DNA from: a bacterium
GTDB lineage: Bacteria; CAIWAD01
Reading direction: 5' to 3'
DNA: 64,000 bases
Assembly (NCBI GenBank): GCA_030429345.1
Contig: JAUIFJ010000021.1
Span: forward strand, 21,616 to 85,615
Shown here: positions 25,982-34,410 of the stretch, in pieces
Position numbering within the stretch: position 1 is the first letter of the stretch
Layout of the letters: every line of letters starts with the position of its first letter
The notes under the pieces: generated by a model
Database searches by the model: none
Seen by the model: the letters and a program-made list of their open reading frames with translations, nothing else
Told to the model about the DNA's origin: nothing
Translations under genes and position numbers: made by a program

Positions 25982-27546
25982 GCAAGTCTCTCCTTCAGGC
26001 CCTGGTAATCGGTCTTGTCGGTGGAGGTCTTCGGCAGGCTGTCGAAGAAATGGAAGTCGTCGGGGATCATGTAGGACAGCAGGTTCTTCGCGCACCATCC
26101 CTTGAGGGCGATGATCGAGAGCCTCTCTCCGCTGCGGGTCGCCAGGCAGGCGCTGATGCGCACCTCGCCCTGGTCATTGGTCCGCGCCAGCACGGCGACC
26201 TCGCGCAGGTCCTCGTGCCGGTGCAGGGTGGCCTCGATCTCGCCCAGCTCGACCCGGTAGCCGCGCTTCTTGACCATGCGGTCGCGCCGGCCGGCGAAGA
26301 GCAGTTCGCCGTCCCCCGGATCACGAACCACGTCGCCCGTGTTGTACCAGCGTCGGCCGTCGATCTCGACGAAGGCCTGCGCGTCCAGCTGCGGCGCTTT
26401 CCAGTAGCCGCTCATCACGCCGGGTCCGTCGATCAGCAGCAGGCCCTCCTCCCCGGGCGTCACGGGGCGGTTGTCGTGATCCACGATCAGCGAGTCGTAG
26501 TGGGCGCAGACCCCACCGATCGGGTAGGGCGTATCACGGCTGTCGCCCTCCGGCCCCGGCAGGCGGTGCGCCGTGCAGACATTGGTCTCCGTCGGCCCGT
26601 AGAGATTCCAGTACTCCGGCTTCGGCAGCAGCTCGCGCAGCCGGCGCAGCTGCTGGATCGGGAAGACCTCGCCGGCGAAATTGACCAGGCGCAGCGCGCT
26701 GGTGTCCTGCTCGGCCAGGTTGCCGTAGTCCAGCATCAGGCTGAGGATCGAGGGAGTCGAATACCAGCAGGTAATGCCCTCGTCCTCCAGCAGCTCGCAG
26801 AGGCGGATCGGGTTCTTGCCGTCCTCCTCGCCGATCAGGTGCAGGCTGGCTCCGTGCAGCAGGGGCACATAGATGTCCAGGATGCTGAGGTCGAAATGAA
26901 AGGGCGCGTGGGAACTGAAACGGTCCTTCGGCGTCGGCGCGAAGGTCCGCGCGCACCAGTCGATGAAGGCCAATGCGGCCTGCTGGCTCACCTGGACGCC
27001 CTTGGGGTCCCCCGTGCTGCCGGAGGTATACAGGATGTAGGCCAGGTCCTGCGGATCCCGCGGCGTGGCAGGCTCCGTGCGCCCCCGCGGCGTGACACGG
27101 TGATCCGTCAGCAACTGCGGCAGGCTGGTCTCGCTGTCGGGGTTGACGCCGATGATCCGTGCGCGGTGTCCCAGTTCCTCGAGAGCCAGGCGCAGGTCCT
27201 CGACCCGGTGGGTCTGGCAGATGATCGTGTGGACCTCGCAATCACGGAAGATCCAGGCGGCGCGCTCGATCGGTCCGCCGGCGTCGACGGGCACATGGAC
27301 CGCCCCCAGCTTCTGCGCCGCGAAGAGGAAGGCCAGCGACTCCAGGGACTTGGGCAGGCAGATGCCCAGCCGTTCCCCGTTGAGCAGGCCGCCCTTGTAG
27401 AGCAGTTCCGCGCAGCGATCGACTCCGAGCACGAACTCGGCGTAGTTGGCTTCCCGGTCGCGGGCCGTGTCCCGAACGGCCAGCTCGTGGGGTGAAAGAC
27501 GGCCGCCCGCCTCGAGGCAGGCGTGCAGGGTGGCGGGTGCAGCCAT
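25978..27546 (-). CDS. Stand-alone adenylation enzyme, probable L-prolyl-[carrier protein] ligase
   Basis: The product has 522 residues, an ANL enzyme of the amino-acid adenylation type. Core motifs: YTSGSTGDPKG (173-183), FHFDLSILD (217-224), LYGPTETNVC (315-324), NTGDVV, GRRDRMVKKRGYRVELGEIE and a final catalytic Lys at 511. Aligned by eye to GrsA-Phe, the ten pocket residues are D219 L220 L223 Y262 N289 A291 L315 V323 C324 K511. Stand-alone prolyl ligases of pyrrole pathways (PltF, RedM, PigI) have, to my memory, DLLYLALVC(K), so nine of ten agree. It would make prolyl-AMP and load the small carrier protein directly downstream of the acyltransferase gene. A DltA-like D-alanine ligase is the main alternative but should show a different code. 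Confidence 0.8.
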   Translation of the reverse strand: MAAPATLHACLEAGGRLSPHELAVRDTARDREANYAEFVLGVDRCAELLYKGGLLNGERLGICLPKSLESLAFLFAAQKLGAVHVPVDAGGPIERAAWIFRDCEVHTIICQTHRVEDLRLALEELGHRARIIGVNPDSETSLPQLLTDHRVTPRGRTEPATPRDPQDLAYILYTSGSTGDPKGVQVSQQAALAFIDWCARTFAPTPKDRFSSHAPFHFDLSILDIYVPLLHGASLHLIGEEDGKNPIRLCELLEDEGITCWYSTPSILSLMLDYGNLAEQDTSALRLVNFAGEVFPIQQLRRLRELLPKPEYWNLYGPTETNVCTAHRLPGPEGDSRDTPYPIGGVCAHYDSLIVDHDNRPVTPGEEGLLLIDGPGVMSGYWKAPQLDAQAFVEIDGRRWYNTGDVVRDPGDGELLFAGRRDRMVKKRGYRVELGEIEATLHRHEDLREVAVLARTNDQGEVRISACLATRSGERLSIIALKGWCAKNLLSYMIPDDFHFFDSLPKTSTDKTDYQGLKERLA

Positions 27547-27548
27547 GG

Positions 27549-27797
27549 CTAGCCCTTTCGGGATTCGACGAAGGCAACGATCCGGTCAATGGTGTCCAGG
27601 TGCTCGGCGCCGACCTCGTGGGCGGCGAACTCGACTCCGTAGCTGTCCTCCAGGAAGGTGACCAGCTTCAGGGTCGCCAGCGAATCGAGGATCCGGCTGC
27701 TGACCAGCTCGACATCATCGGTCAGCGATTCGGCGGGCTCTCCGGGCAGGAATTCCTTGAGGATGAATTCGCGGATCTCTTCACGCATCTCGGCCAT
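27549..27797 (-). CDS. Peptidyl/acyl carrier protein of the pyrrole-type cassette
   Basis: The product has 82 residues from the ATG at 27797, which overlaps the stop of the acyltransferase (TGATG) and has GGAGA 5 nt upstream; an ATG at 27809 has no site. The carrier motif reads SRILDSLATLKLV, with the phosphopantetheine Ser39. The acidic four-helix pattern and length fit DltC-like and PCP proteins. It would carry the aminoacyl group between ligase, dehydrogenase and acyltransferase. The ligase starts 2 bp after its stop codon. Confidence 0.85.
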   Translation of the reverse strand: MAEMREEIREFILKEFLPGEPAESLTDDVELVSSRILDSLATLKLVTFLEDSYGVEFAAHEVGAEHLDTIDRIVAFVESRKG

Positions 27798-30307
27798 CAG
27801 TCTCTCCATATCTTGTTTGCATCACGTCTGAATTCGTCGTACAGGCGCTCGGCGACCATGCGGTGGCCTACCGCCGAGGGATGGTCGTCCCAGGGCTTGA
27901 CCCACAGCTCTTCCGGCTCCGGTCCGGCGTATACGCCGGCCAGGTCGATCACCGGGCGACCCGTGGCGCGGGCCGTGGCGACGACCTCTTCCCAGCTCAT
28001 CTGCAGCTTGTGCTCCAGCAGCAGGGGCACGAAGAGGAAGACCAGCTTCTGCTCCCTTTCGGCGCAGAGCTCGCTCATGCGGCCGAAGATCCAGCCAAGC
28101 AGTTCCTGCTCGAAGGGCCGCAGGTGGCGGATCGCGGCGCTCTCCTCCATGCCTGGCCGGGCTCCGGCCCGTTCGACCAGTTCGTCCAGCCAGGGGTGGG
28201 GCAGCGGGACTTCGCGCTCGAGCAGCCAGGCCAGGCGATCGACGCCGTGCTTGCCGTCGATGATGTGTCCCACGTAGACCACGTTGTCGGCGTGGAAGCG
28301 GGGCACCTGGTCCTCGAGCACGGCCAGGATGTCGAGGGGCGTATAGCCCTCGACGCCGAAATTGAGGATCTCGAAGGGGGTACCGCTCTCGTTGACCTTC
28401 TTCTCCAGCAGGGACTCGAAGTCGTCTTCCTGTGCCACACCGCTGCCGTAGAGGTGGGAGGCGCCGATCCAGGCCGAGCGCCGGGTTCCCTCCGCCGGTC
28501 GCGCGGCATAGTCCAGGTCCCGCAGTCCCTCGCTGTTGACGCGCACCTGGACGCCCTTGTGGCGCTGTTCCGTGTTCGGCACCAGCTTGAGGAAGGGCAG
28601 GCCGTCGACCGGCTCGGACAGAATGCTCTTCTTCAGCGAGACCCAGTCGGCGGGCTTCTGCTGGAAGACCTCGTTCAGCTGGGGATTGTCCCAGCCCACA
28701 TCGTTCAGCTTCTCGTAGTAGTCCCTCTGGCGGCGCATCTTGTCGCGGTCGTTGAGCACCGGGCTCTTCACCTGGTGGACCAGGTCGCGCGCCTCCTGGG
28801 GAAAGCGGTTGTATACGGCCGGGTAGCCGATGGCGAAGAGCAGCGCCAGCATGCCGCCCGTGCGCAGCGCTTCCTGCCAGAAGGGGCGATGGGGCGGCTT
28901 GTTGTAGAGGAAGTAGAGGCCGGCCAGGAAATGGATCACGATGCCCGCGGCGACCAGGGCGACGATGCCTCCCCCGCCGGGCTCGATCCGTCCGGCCATG
29001 CTGAAGAGGCTGGCCCACTCGCGCACCGAATCCGTGATCCACATGGACCACAGCACGCAGATCGTCAGGAAGACGCCCGTGGTCTTCACCGCGATGCGCG
29101 CCTTGACCTTCAGGCCGCCGCGGCTTTCCTGCAGCCGCTGCAGCGGGGTCTTCTTCTCCTCGAGCACCACGTTGACCGCGACCAGGGCGCAGAGCACGAC
29201 CCAGAAAAGGATGTCGTGCGTCGCCAGCAGGAATTCGCCGCGGATCCAGAACCAGAGCCAGGCGTGGAAGAACCAGGTGGCGAAGAAGACCCAGACCGTT
29301 CCCAGGACCAGCGCCTGGGTATTGCCGTACTTGCGCAGGCGGAAAAAGGCCGGATAATAGAAGACCTTCAGCATGAAGTCCTTCCAGTAGATGTTGATCC
29401 GGCGCCAGAAATCGGTGAAGCTGCTGGCCAGGTAGAAGAGATGATGCGTTTCCGGCAGGTTGTAGCCGAAGATGCGCACAAGGCCGATCACCAGGTGGAA
29501 CTGCCCGCTGACATTCAGGTAGAGCAGGAAGGGCCAGCTCAGGTAGCGCAGCAGGCTGCCCAGGCCGATCACGTCCGTGGTGTCGATGGGCGCGTGCTGA
29601 TAGATCAATCGATACAGAATGAGCTGCAAGACGCCGCGGGCGATCCAGGACATGCCTTCCTGGACGTCGCGGGCCTTCTTCTCCGGCTTGCCCTGGCTGC
29701 GGACGAAGGTCTGGTAGTCCACGGAGGGAAAGAGCGGGAAGACCACATTGGGCACCATGAAGAAGTAGGCCAGTCGGTTGGGCCAGGTCACCGGCGCCGT
29801 CTTGTGGGATTGATCATAGAGGAAAATGATCATCCGGATCGAGAAGAGGGAGCCCAGGATCGGCCAGATCGCCCCCGACCAGGGGTGCTCGATGGCTCCG
29901 CCGCGCATGAAGGCCAGCAGCGTGATCGCCGCGCCGAGAATGCCCCAGCGCAGCAGGGCCGGGCCGGGGATGGCTGTCAAGGCGATCAGCCCGACTCCCA
30001 GTCCGAGCAGCCAGCCGCCGTGCAGCCAGCCGAAGACCAGCGGAAAACTGCCCATGGACAGCAGCACGAAGAGCCAGTGCTTGTAGCGTGGCGGGGTGAA
30101 ATAATGCAGGGCGAAACCGCCGAGCAGGTAGAAACTGAAGTGGTGGAAGATCTGCCCCTGCAGCTGGAAACTCCAGCCGGTCAGGTAGAGGGCAAGCGCC
30201 AGCTGGAACCAGAGAGCGCCGAATTTCAGCAGCTCCCCGATGCCGGGAAAGGCGTAAGAAGGGCGGTCGCCGCTTGCGGGCGGCGCCTGAGTGGGATTCG
30301 TGCTCAT
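27797..30307 (-). CDS. MBOAT O-acyltransferase fused to an SGNH domain
   Basis: The product has 836 residues. Residues 30-490 are a polytopic MBOAT domain (about 11-12 helices) with the family pieces SSFTDFWRRINIYWKDFM (296-312) and TWFFHAWLWF containing the presumed catalytic His348, as in DltB and AlgI. A soluble C-terminus (about 500-836) has SGNH-hydrolase blocks: WIGASHLYGSG with nucleophile candidate Ser617, NFGVEGYTPLD, and a final DDHPSAVGH with His809. It thus joins in one chain what DltB plus DltD or AlgI plus AlgX/J do with two. It would take the acyl group from the carrier protein and place it on a polysaccharide or other acceptor outside the membrane. It is the first gene of the four-gene operon, with a promoter at 30340-30368. 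Confidence 0.8.
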   Translation of the reverse strand: MSTNPTQAPPASGDRPSYAFPGIGELLKFGALWFQLALALYLTGWSFQLQGQIFHHFSFYLLGGFALHYFTPPRYKHWLFVLLSMGSFPLVFGWLHGGWLLGLGVGLIALTAIPGPALLRWGILGAAITLLAFMRGGAIEHPWSGAIWPILGSLFSIRMIIFLYDQSHKTAPVTWPNRLAYFFMVPNVVFPLFPSVDYQTFVRSQGKPEKKARDVQEGMSWIARGVLQLILYRLIYQHAPIDTTDVIGLGSLLRYLSWPFLLYLNVSGQFHLVIGLVRIFGYNLPETHHLFYLASSFTDFWRRINIYWKDFMLKVFYYPAFFRLRKYGNTQALVLGTVWVFFATWFFHAWLWFWIRGEFLLATHDILFWVVLCALVAVNVVLEEKKTPLQRLQESRGGLKVKARIAVKTTGVFLTICVLWSMWITDSVREWASLFSMAGRIEPGGGGIVALVAAGIVIHFLAGLYFLYNKPPHRPFWQEALRTGGMLALLFAIGYPAVYNRFPQEARDLVHQVKSPVLNDRDKMRRQRDYYEKLNDVGWDNPQLNEVFQQKPADWVSLKKSILSEPVDGLPFLKLVPNTEQRHKGVQVRVNSEGLRDLDYAARPAEGTRRSAWIGASHLYGSGVAQEDDFESLLEKKVNESGTPFEILNFGVEGYTPLDILAVLEDQVPRFHADNVVYVGHIIDGKHGVDRLAWLLEREVPLPHPWLDELVERAGARPGMEESAAIRHLRPFEQELLGWIFGRMSELCAEREQKLVFLFVPLLLEHKLQMSWEEVVATARATGRPVIDLAGVYAGPEPEELWVKPWDDHPSAVGHRMVAERLYDEFRRDANKIWRD

Positions 30308-30339
30308 GGGTCCAGGAACTGTGAGTTGCCGAAACTCTG

Positions 30340-30368
30340 AATAAAGCAGGTTGCTCGGAGTTGTGCAA
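30340..30368 (-). promoter_or_regulatory. Promoter of the MBOAT-carrier-ligase-dehydrogenase operon
   Basis: On the minus strand TTGCAC (30368-30363), a 17-bp spacer and TTTATT (30345-30340) precede a start near 30333, leaving a leader of about 26 nt before the ATG at 30307. The ribosome site of that gene is weak. Confidence 0.5.
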
Positions 30369-30425
30369 TTCCAGCGAGGTTAGAAATACGCACCCTCTTC
30401 TGATTCTTCTGCCAGCGTGAACCAT

Positions 30426-30635
30426 TCAGGCCCGATCAGGCCTCGTCCTCCGATTTCCGCGTCCTCCAGTGTGCGGCAGATCTCTTGCTCCCGCCCTTGC
30501 AATGCCGCAGCCTGCCGCTGGATGCCCTTGGATGCCGTTGCCAGCAATGAAGGCTGCCGGTGTGCACAGGGTCTGCACTCCGATCCGCAGGCCGATCCCG
30601 ATGCCGGGAACCAGCAGCAGGTTGAATCGGTGCAT
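30426..30635 (-). CDS. Doubtful small hydrophobic protein
   Basis: A 69-residue frame starts with a hydrophobic segment (MHRFNLLLVPGIGIGLRIGV) and has GGAG about 9 nt upstream. It follows the flavodoxin gene on the same strand after 100 bp. The second half is Gly/Arg-rich and unlike a folded protein, and another frame overlaps it. It may be a chance frame in the 430-bp gap 30308-30736, in which I see nothing else apart from the promoter. Confidence 0.25.
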   Translation of the reverse strand: MHRFNLLLVPGIGIGLRIGVQTLCTPAAFIAGNGIQGHPAAGCGIARAGARDLPHTGGRGNRRTRPDRA

Positions 30636-30736
30636 TGTCGCGCTCCGTTCATGGAGAGACGGCGCTCCGACACCCTTCCCGCGATTGCGCGCCGCGAATG
30701 CCTCCGGCAGTTGTATACGACCCATGGCAGGCCTGT

Positions 30737-31414
30737 TCAGGCGCCCTGCGCAAGGACCCCGCTGCCGTGTCCGCTGCTCCAGGCCTGGATGCGCTCCCAG
30801 TCGCGGTAGTCTCCTTCCGCCACGCCCATCAGGTTCATGATCCCCCGGATCAGCAGCCGGGTCGGGAGTCCCATGCGGGAGGTATCCAGCACGCCGGCAA
30901 AGGCCCCCACCTCTTCGGCCTTCACCCCGGGCAGTTGGTCGGCAATGTGGCCGGCGTAGCTCTCCGCTTTCCTCTGCGCGGCCGGTCCCTTGTGCGACAA
31001 GGTCAGGCAACTGAAGAATCCGGCCACATGACGCTCCTGCAAGGCCTCCCGGTGCCTGTGGGCAAAGACGCGCGCCTCTTTCATCCAGCGGTCGTATTGA
31101 ATCGGAGCCCCCAGCACGACGCAGGAGTAGGCATCGATGCTGTCGATTTCGGTCATGGGCGCCGTATGAACGATTCGCCCGGCATTGCGCAGGGTCAGCG
31201 CGATTCTCAAGGCGATTTCTTCGGTCGATCCGAAGGCGCTGGCCCAGGTCACCAGCCAGGAGTTTTCGGCAACCGCCTGGCGATCGACGGGGCCGGTCTC
31301 CAGGACTTCGGCGATTCCAGGCGCAAGCCCGGGAAAGGACAAGCCGGCCAGCCAGGCCGCCGCAGAGACCTGGAGGCTTCGGCCGATGAACTGGCGGCGG
31401 GAGAGACGTTGCAT
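30737..31414 (-). CDS. Tat-exported flavodoxin-domain protein
   Basis: The product has 225 residues. It starts with a Tat-type signal (SRRQFIG followed by a hydrophobic stretch to about residue 30). The rest is a flavodoxin fold of the HemG/flavodoxin_5 kind: SAFGSTEEIALRIALTLR (FMN phosphate loop), IDSIDAYSCVVLGAPIQYDRWMKEARVF and VAGFFSCLTL. It is probably a periplasmic FMN oxidoreductase. It is divergent from the TetR regulator, whose paired palindromes lie in the short intergenic region, so TetR control is likely. Confidence 0.75.
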   Translation of the reverse strand: MQRLSRRQFIGRSLQVSAAAWLAGLSFPGLAPGIAEVLETGPVDRQAVAENSWLVTWASAFGSTEEIALRIALTLRNAGRIVHTAPMTEIDSIDAYSCVVLGAPIQYDRWMKEARVFAHRHREALQERHVAGFFSCLTLSHKGPAAQRKAESYAGHIADQLPGVKAEEVGAFAGVLDTSRMGLPTRLLIRGIMNLMGVAEGDYRDWERIQAWSSGHGSGVLAQGA

Positions 31415-31442
31415 GGCCGGGGACCCTTTCAGCGATAAGAAC

Positions 31443-31499
31443 TTGACACAGTGTCAATTGAACGGGCGCAAACATGGCGCTATCTTGACACCATGTCAA
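31443..31499 (+). promoter_or_regulatory. tetR promoter with two TetR-type operators, leaderless start
   Basis: Two palindromes, TTGACACAGTGTCAA (31443-31457, perfect) and TTGACACCATGTCAA (31485-31499), are centred 42 bp apart, about four helical turns. Between them a promoter can be read: TTGAAC (31458-31463), 17 bp, TATCTT (31481-31486). Transcription would start at about 31493, the A of the tetR ATG, so the message is probably leaderless. The second palindrome covers the end of the -10 box and the start codon, as expected for autorepression; the first lies between tetR and the divergent flavodoxin gene. Confidence 0.6.
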
Positions 31500-32089
31500 G
31501 TCGAAATATTTCCACACGCGAAACAATCCTGCGGGCCGCCTGGCAGCTGCTGGAAGCCAACAGTGGCCAGGCGGTCCAGATGAAGGATATCGCCAGGCAG
31601 GCGGGTATCTCCCGTCAAGCCATGTACCTGCACTTCGCCTCAAGGCTGGAGCTGCTGAAGGCCACCCTGGCCTATATCGATCAGGAAAAGGGCCTGGAGC
31701 AAAGGCTGCGCCCCTTCGAGCAAGCCGGCAGCGGACGGGATCGGCTGCGCCTGGCGGTGGAGGTCTGGGGCAACTACATTCCCGAGATCCATGGAGTCGC
31801 CCGCGCCCTGGTCGACAGGCAGCCGGAGGACCAGGCGGCCCGCGCCGCCTTCGACGACTGCATGGCCTGCCTGCGGGAGGCCTGCATCACGACGATCGGC
31901 GACCTGCAGAACGAGCAGGCACTGCTTCCCGAATGGAACACGAGGCAGGCGGTAGATATCATGTATACACTGTTGTCCATCCGCAACTGGGAAATGCTGC
32001 GTCTGGAGTGCGGCTGGTCGCAGGAGCGCTATGTGCGGGGGCTTCTGCACACGCTGCAGCGAAGCCTACTGGTGGATCCCGCATCGTAG
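31493..32089 (+). CDS. TetR/AcrR family transcriptional regulator
   Basis: The product has 198 residues. The N-terminal HTH is typical: TRETILRAAWQLLEANSGQAVQMKDIARQAG and ISRQAMYLHFASRLELL, about residues 6-52. The ligand domain is helical and not assignable. I start at the ATG at 31493 because of the promoter overlap and the lack of any Shine-Dalgarno; a GTG at 31451 would lie inside the operator. It probably represses itself and the divergent flavodoxin gene. Confidence 0.85.
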   Translation: MSSRNISTRETILRAAWQLLEANSGQAVQMKDIARQAGISRQAMYLHFASRLELLKATLAYIDQEKGLEQRLRPFEQAGSGRDRLRLAVEVWGNYIPEIHGVARALVDRQPEDQAARAAFDDCMACLREACITTIGDLQNEQALLPEWNTRQAVDIMYTLLSIRNWEMLRLECGWSQERYVRGLLHTLQRSLLVDPAS

Positions 32090-32162
32090 ACCGGTTCCCA
32101 TGTCCATGCGCCTGTCGGACCGCTGACCGCTCCAGGCGCGCAGAGCTGCTGGAGGTGTCACC

Positions 32163-32756
32163 ATGTTCGAACAGCCGCGGGAAGTCCGGTTCACCCTGCC
32201 CGGGTGGCTGCTGTCCTACGCCGGTACCCACGAAACGACGACCGATCGGAAGCAGCGCATGCGCTTCGTCATCGAGGCCGCGCGACAGAATGTGCTCCGC
32301 GACGGAGGCGCCCCCTTCGCCGCCGCGGTCTACGAAATGGAAAGCGGCCGCCTGGTCTCCCTGGGCGTCAATCGGGTCACTGCGCAGGACTGCTCCCTTC
32401 TCCACGCGGAGATGGTCGCCATCGCCCTGGCCCAGCGCCAGCGGGAGACCTTCGACCTGGCAGCCCCCGGGCAGCCACCTTTCGAATTGTATACCAGCAC
32501 CGAACCCTGCGCCATGTGCTACGGCGCCATTCCCTGGTCCGGCCTGCGCCGCATCGTCTGCGCCGCCCGCGAGGAGGACGCCCGCGAAATCGGCTTCGAC
32601 GAGGGGCCGAAACCGGAGGACTGGATCGGGGGACTTCAGAAGCGGGGCATCGAGGTCGTTACCGGCGTGGAACGCGAGGCGGCGCGGAAGGTGCTTCAGC
32701 TCTACGTGGAGTCGGGGGGCGTGGTCTACAACGGAGGGAGAAAGCAATCACCGTGA
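32163..32756 (+). CDS. Nucleoside/cytidine-deaminase-fold protein
   Basis: The product has 197 residues. The deaminase zinc site is complete: LLHAEMVAI with His81 and Glu83, and TEPCAMCYGAIPWSG with Cys116 and Cys119. The long C-terminal segment after the site (GFDEGPKPEDWIGGLQKRGIEVVTGV) fits guanine-deaminase-like nucleoside deaminases rather than TadA. It is preceded by GGAGGTGTC. It might act on a purine base or nucleoside in salvage; the neighbours give no further clue. Confidence 0.8.
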   Translation: MFEQPREVRFTLPGWLLSYAGTHETTTDRKQRMRFVIEAARQNVLRDGGAPFAAAVYEMESGRLVSLGVNRVTAQDCSLLHAEMVAIALAQRQRETFDLAAPGQPPFELYTSTEPCAMCYGAIPWSGLRRIVCAAREEDAREIGFDEGPKPEDWIGGLQKRGIEVVTGVEREAARKVLQLYVESGGVVYNGGRKQSP

Positions 32757-32785
32757 ATGCACAATTCTCAATTGGAGCGCTGAGG

Positions 32786-34330
32786 ATGCCAAAGGGCTCC
32801 GCGCCAGCGAGGCACCCGTTGGCTCAGCAACTAAGGAACCAGTCCCGGATCAGGAGTTTGCAAATACCTCAATCCGGCGAAACCGGCATCCCAGGAATGC
32901 TCATGCTGGTCCTTCTGCTTCCCTTTGCCGCCCAGGCACAGCACCTGACCTTCAGCGATCCCGTTCTACTAGTTGCACCTGCAGAGTATTTCTTCGACGG
33001 CCTTCTCGTTGCGGACCTGAATCAGGATGGCCTGCAGGATATCCTGTACAAAATTGGAAGCCTTGAAGCGATCTGGCATGCGCAACAGGATTCCATGCAA
33101 TTCTCGGCAGCGCTTTCGATCCCAGGCACGGCGGAATTTTCAGCAACCATCGATGCCGAGAGTGCAGATGTGGATCTGGATGGGGTTCCGGACCTGATCA
33201 TGGCCAGATCGCCCCTTGATTCCTTGTCGTACAGCGTACTCAAGTATTCGGAGCAAGCAGGAACCCTTGGGATCACGGATTCCCTGGGGCCACAGGGAGG
33301 GCCCGCATCACGCTTTTCCATGGTGGACCTGGATGGAGATCTCGATCCTGATCTGTTGAAATGGAGCACATTGCCTTCCCGCCCACTCGGCTGGTATGAA
33401 AATACAGGACCTGCAGGTTTGTCGGCGTATCATCTGATCGATTCTCTTGAGGTGTTCACTGTGCTCTCAGGTGACGTGGACAACGATGGCGACCTGGACA
33501 TTTGCCTGGACGTGGGGAACGCAGGATTGTACTGGCTGGAGAACATGGATGGATCGGCAAGCCAGTTTACGCTTCATGCCATTACGGAGAGCGGAAGACT
33601 GCAGGGCATTGCGGATGTGGATTCCGATGGCGATCCGGACCTTCTGGCCTGGGACTACTGGAACAATTTTCCATTCCCCGATTCTCTCGCCCTGCACCTG
33701 TACAGGAATACTGCTGGCACTGGAGTATTCACTGAAGCACAGACCCTCTATGCCGGCATAGCCAGATCGGATATCTATCGTTCACAATTCGTCGACCTGG
33801 ATGAAGACGGTGATGTAGACATTCTCGTGGCTGCCACAGCAGTGTACTGGTACGAGAACCTGGATGGCCAAGGAAACTACTCTGAGCTGCAAACACTGAA
33901 AGAGCCCTTCTGGCCTGACTATGCATCCATCCTGTACAATGTCGTGGACCTGGACACGGATGGGTTGCCCGACCTGGTTGTCCATGACTGGCGCTTCGGC
34001 GTGGCCTGGATGCGGAACATGGGGATGACCGGTATCGCCGGGAATCCCTTGCCGGCGACACCGGAACTTCACCCCCGGATCCAGCTTGTTTCTCCCAACC
34101 CATTCAATGCCCAGCTGCGCATCGACCTTCAGGTGCCCCACGCGCAGAGCATCCAGCTGGCCCTCTACAACGTGGCGGGGCAAAGGGTATTATCATGGCC
34201 TTTACACTACTATCCCCCCGGAGCGCACACGGTGAGAATCGACGAATTCCAGGGAAGCAGCGGCAAGTACTTCCTGCACTTGCAGGCAGAATCCAGTTTC
34301 GACACACGCGGTATCACCTTGATCAAGTAG
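32786..34330 (+). CDS. FG-GAP/VCBS repeat surface protein with T9SS-type sorting domain
   Basis: The product has 514 residues from the ATG at 32786 (GGAG 8 nt upstream), giving a long basic n-region before the signal core (GMLMLVLLLPFAAQAQ); an ATG at 32897 is the shorter option. Seven calcium-type repeats follow, each D.(D/N).DG..D(I/L): ADLNQDGLQDILY, ADVDLDGVPDLIM, VDLDGDLDPDLLK, GDVDNDGDLDICL, ADVDSDGDPDLLA, VDLDEDGDVDILV, VDLDTDGLPDLVV, probably one seven-bladed propeller. The end is a sorting domain (VSPNPFNAQLRI, LYNVAGQRV, ITLIK). It would be a secreted or surface calcium-binding propeller. Confidence 0.8.
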   Translation: MPKGSAPARHPLAQQLRNQSRIRSLQIPQSGETGIPGMLMLVLLLPFAAQAQHLTFSDPVLLVAPAEYFFDGLLVADLNQDGLQDILYKIGSLEAIWHAQQDSMQFSAALSIPGTAEFSATIDAESADVDLDGVPDLIMARSPLDSLSYSVLKYSEQAGTLGITDSLGPQGGPASRFSMVDLDGDLDPDLLKWSTLPSRPLGWYENTGPAGLSAYHLIDSLEVFTVLSGDVDNDGDLDICLDVGNAGLYWLENMDGSASQFTLHAITESGRLQGIADVDSDGDPDLLAWDYWNNFPFPDSLALHLYRNTAGTGVFTEAQTLYAGIARSDIYRSQFVDLDEDGDVDILVAATAVYWYENLDGQGNYSELQTLKEPFWPDYASILYNVVDLDTDGLPDLVVHDWRFGVAWMRNMGMTGIAGNPLPATPELHPRIQLVSPNPFNAQLRIDLQVPHAQSIQLALYNVAGQRVLSWPLHYYPPGAHTVRIDEFQGSSGKYFLHLQAESSFDTRGITLIK

Positions 34331-34410
34331 CTCTACGGGGAGAGTTTCTATGGCACACGATTCCGCACTGTCCTACTCAGCCAATTTTTCCCTTGTATTC
34401 CGCCCGGACG

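Noticed and set aside
24821..30307. Plain D-alanine (Dlt) operon
   Set aside because: The carrier-MBOAT-ligase logic fits, but the ligase pocket reads as proline type and an acyl-CoA dehydrogenase-like gene is coupled; no separate DltD gene is present.
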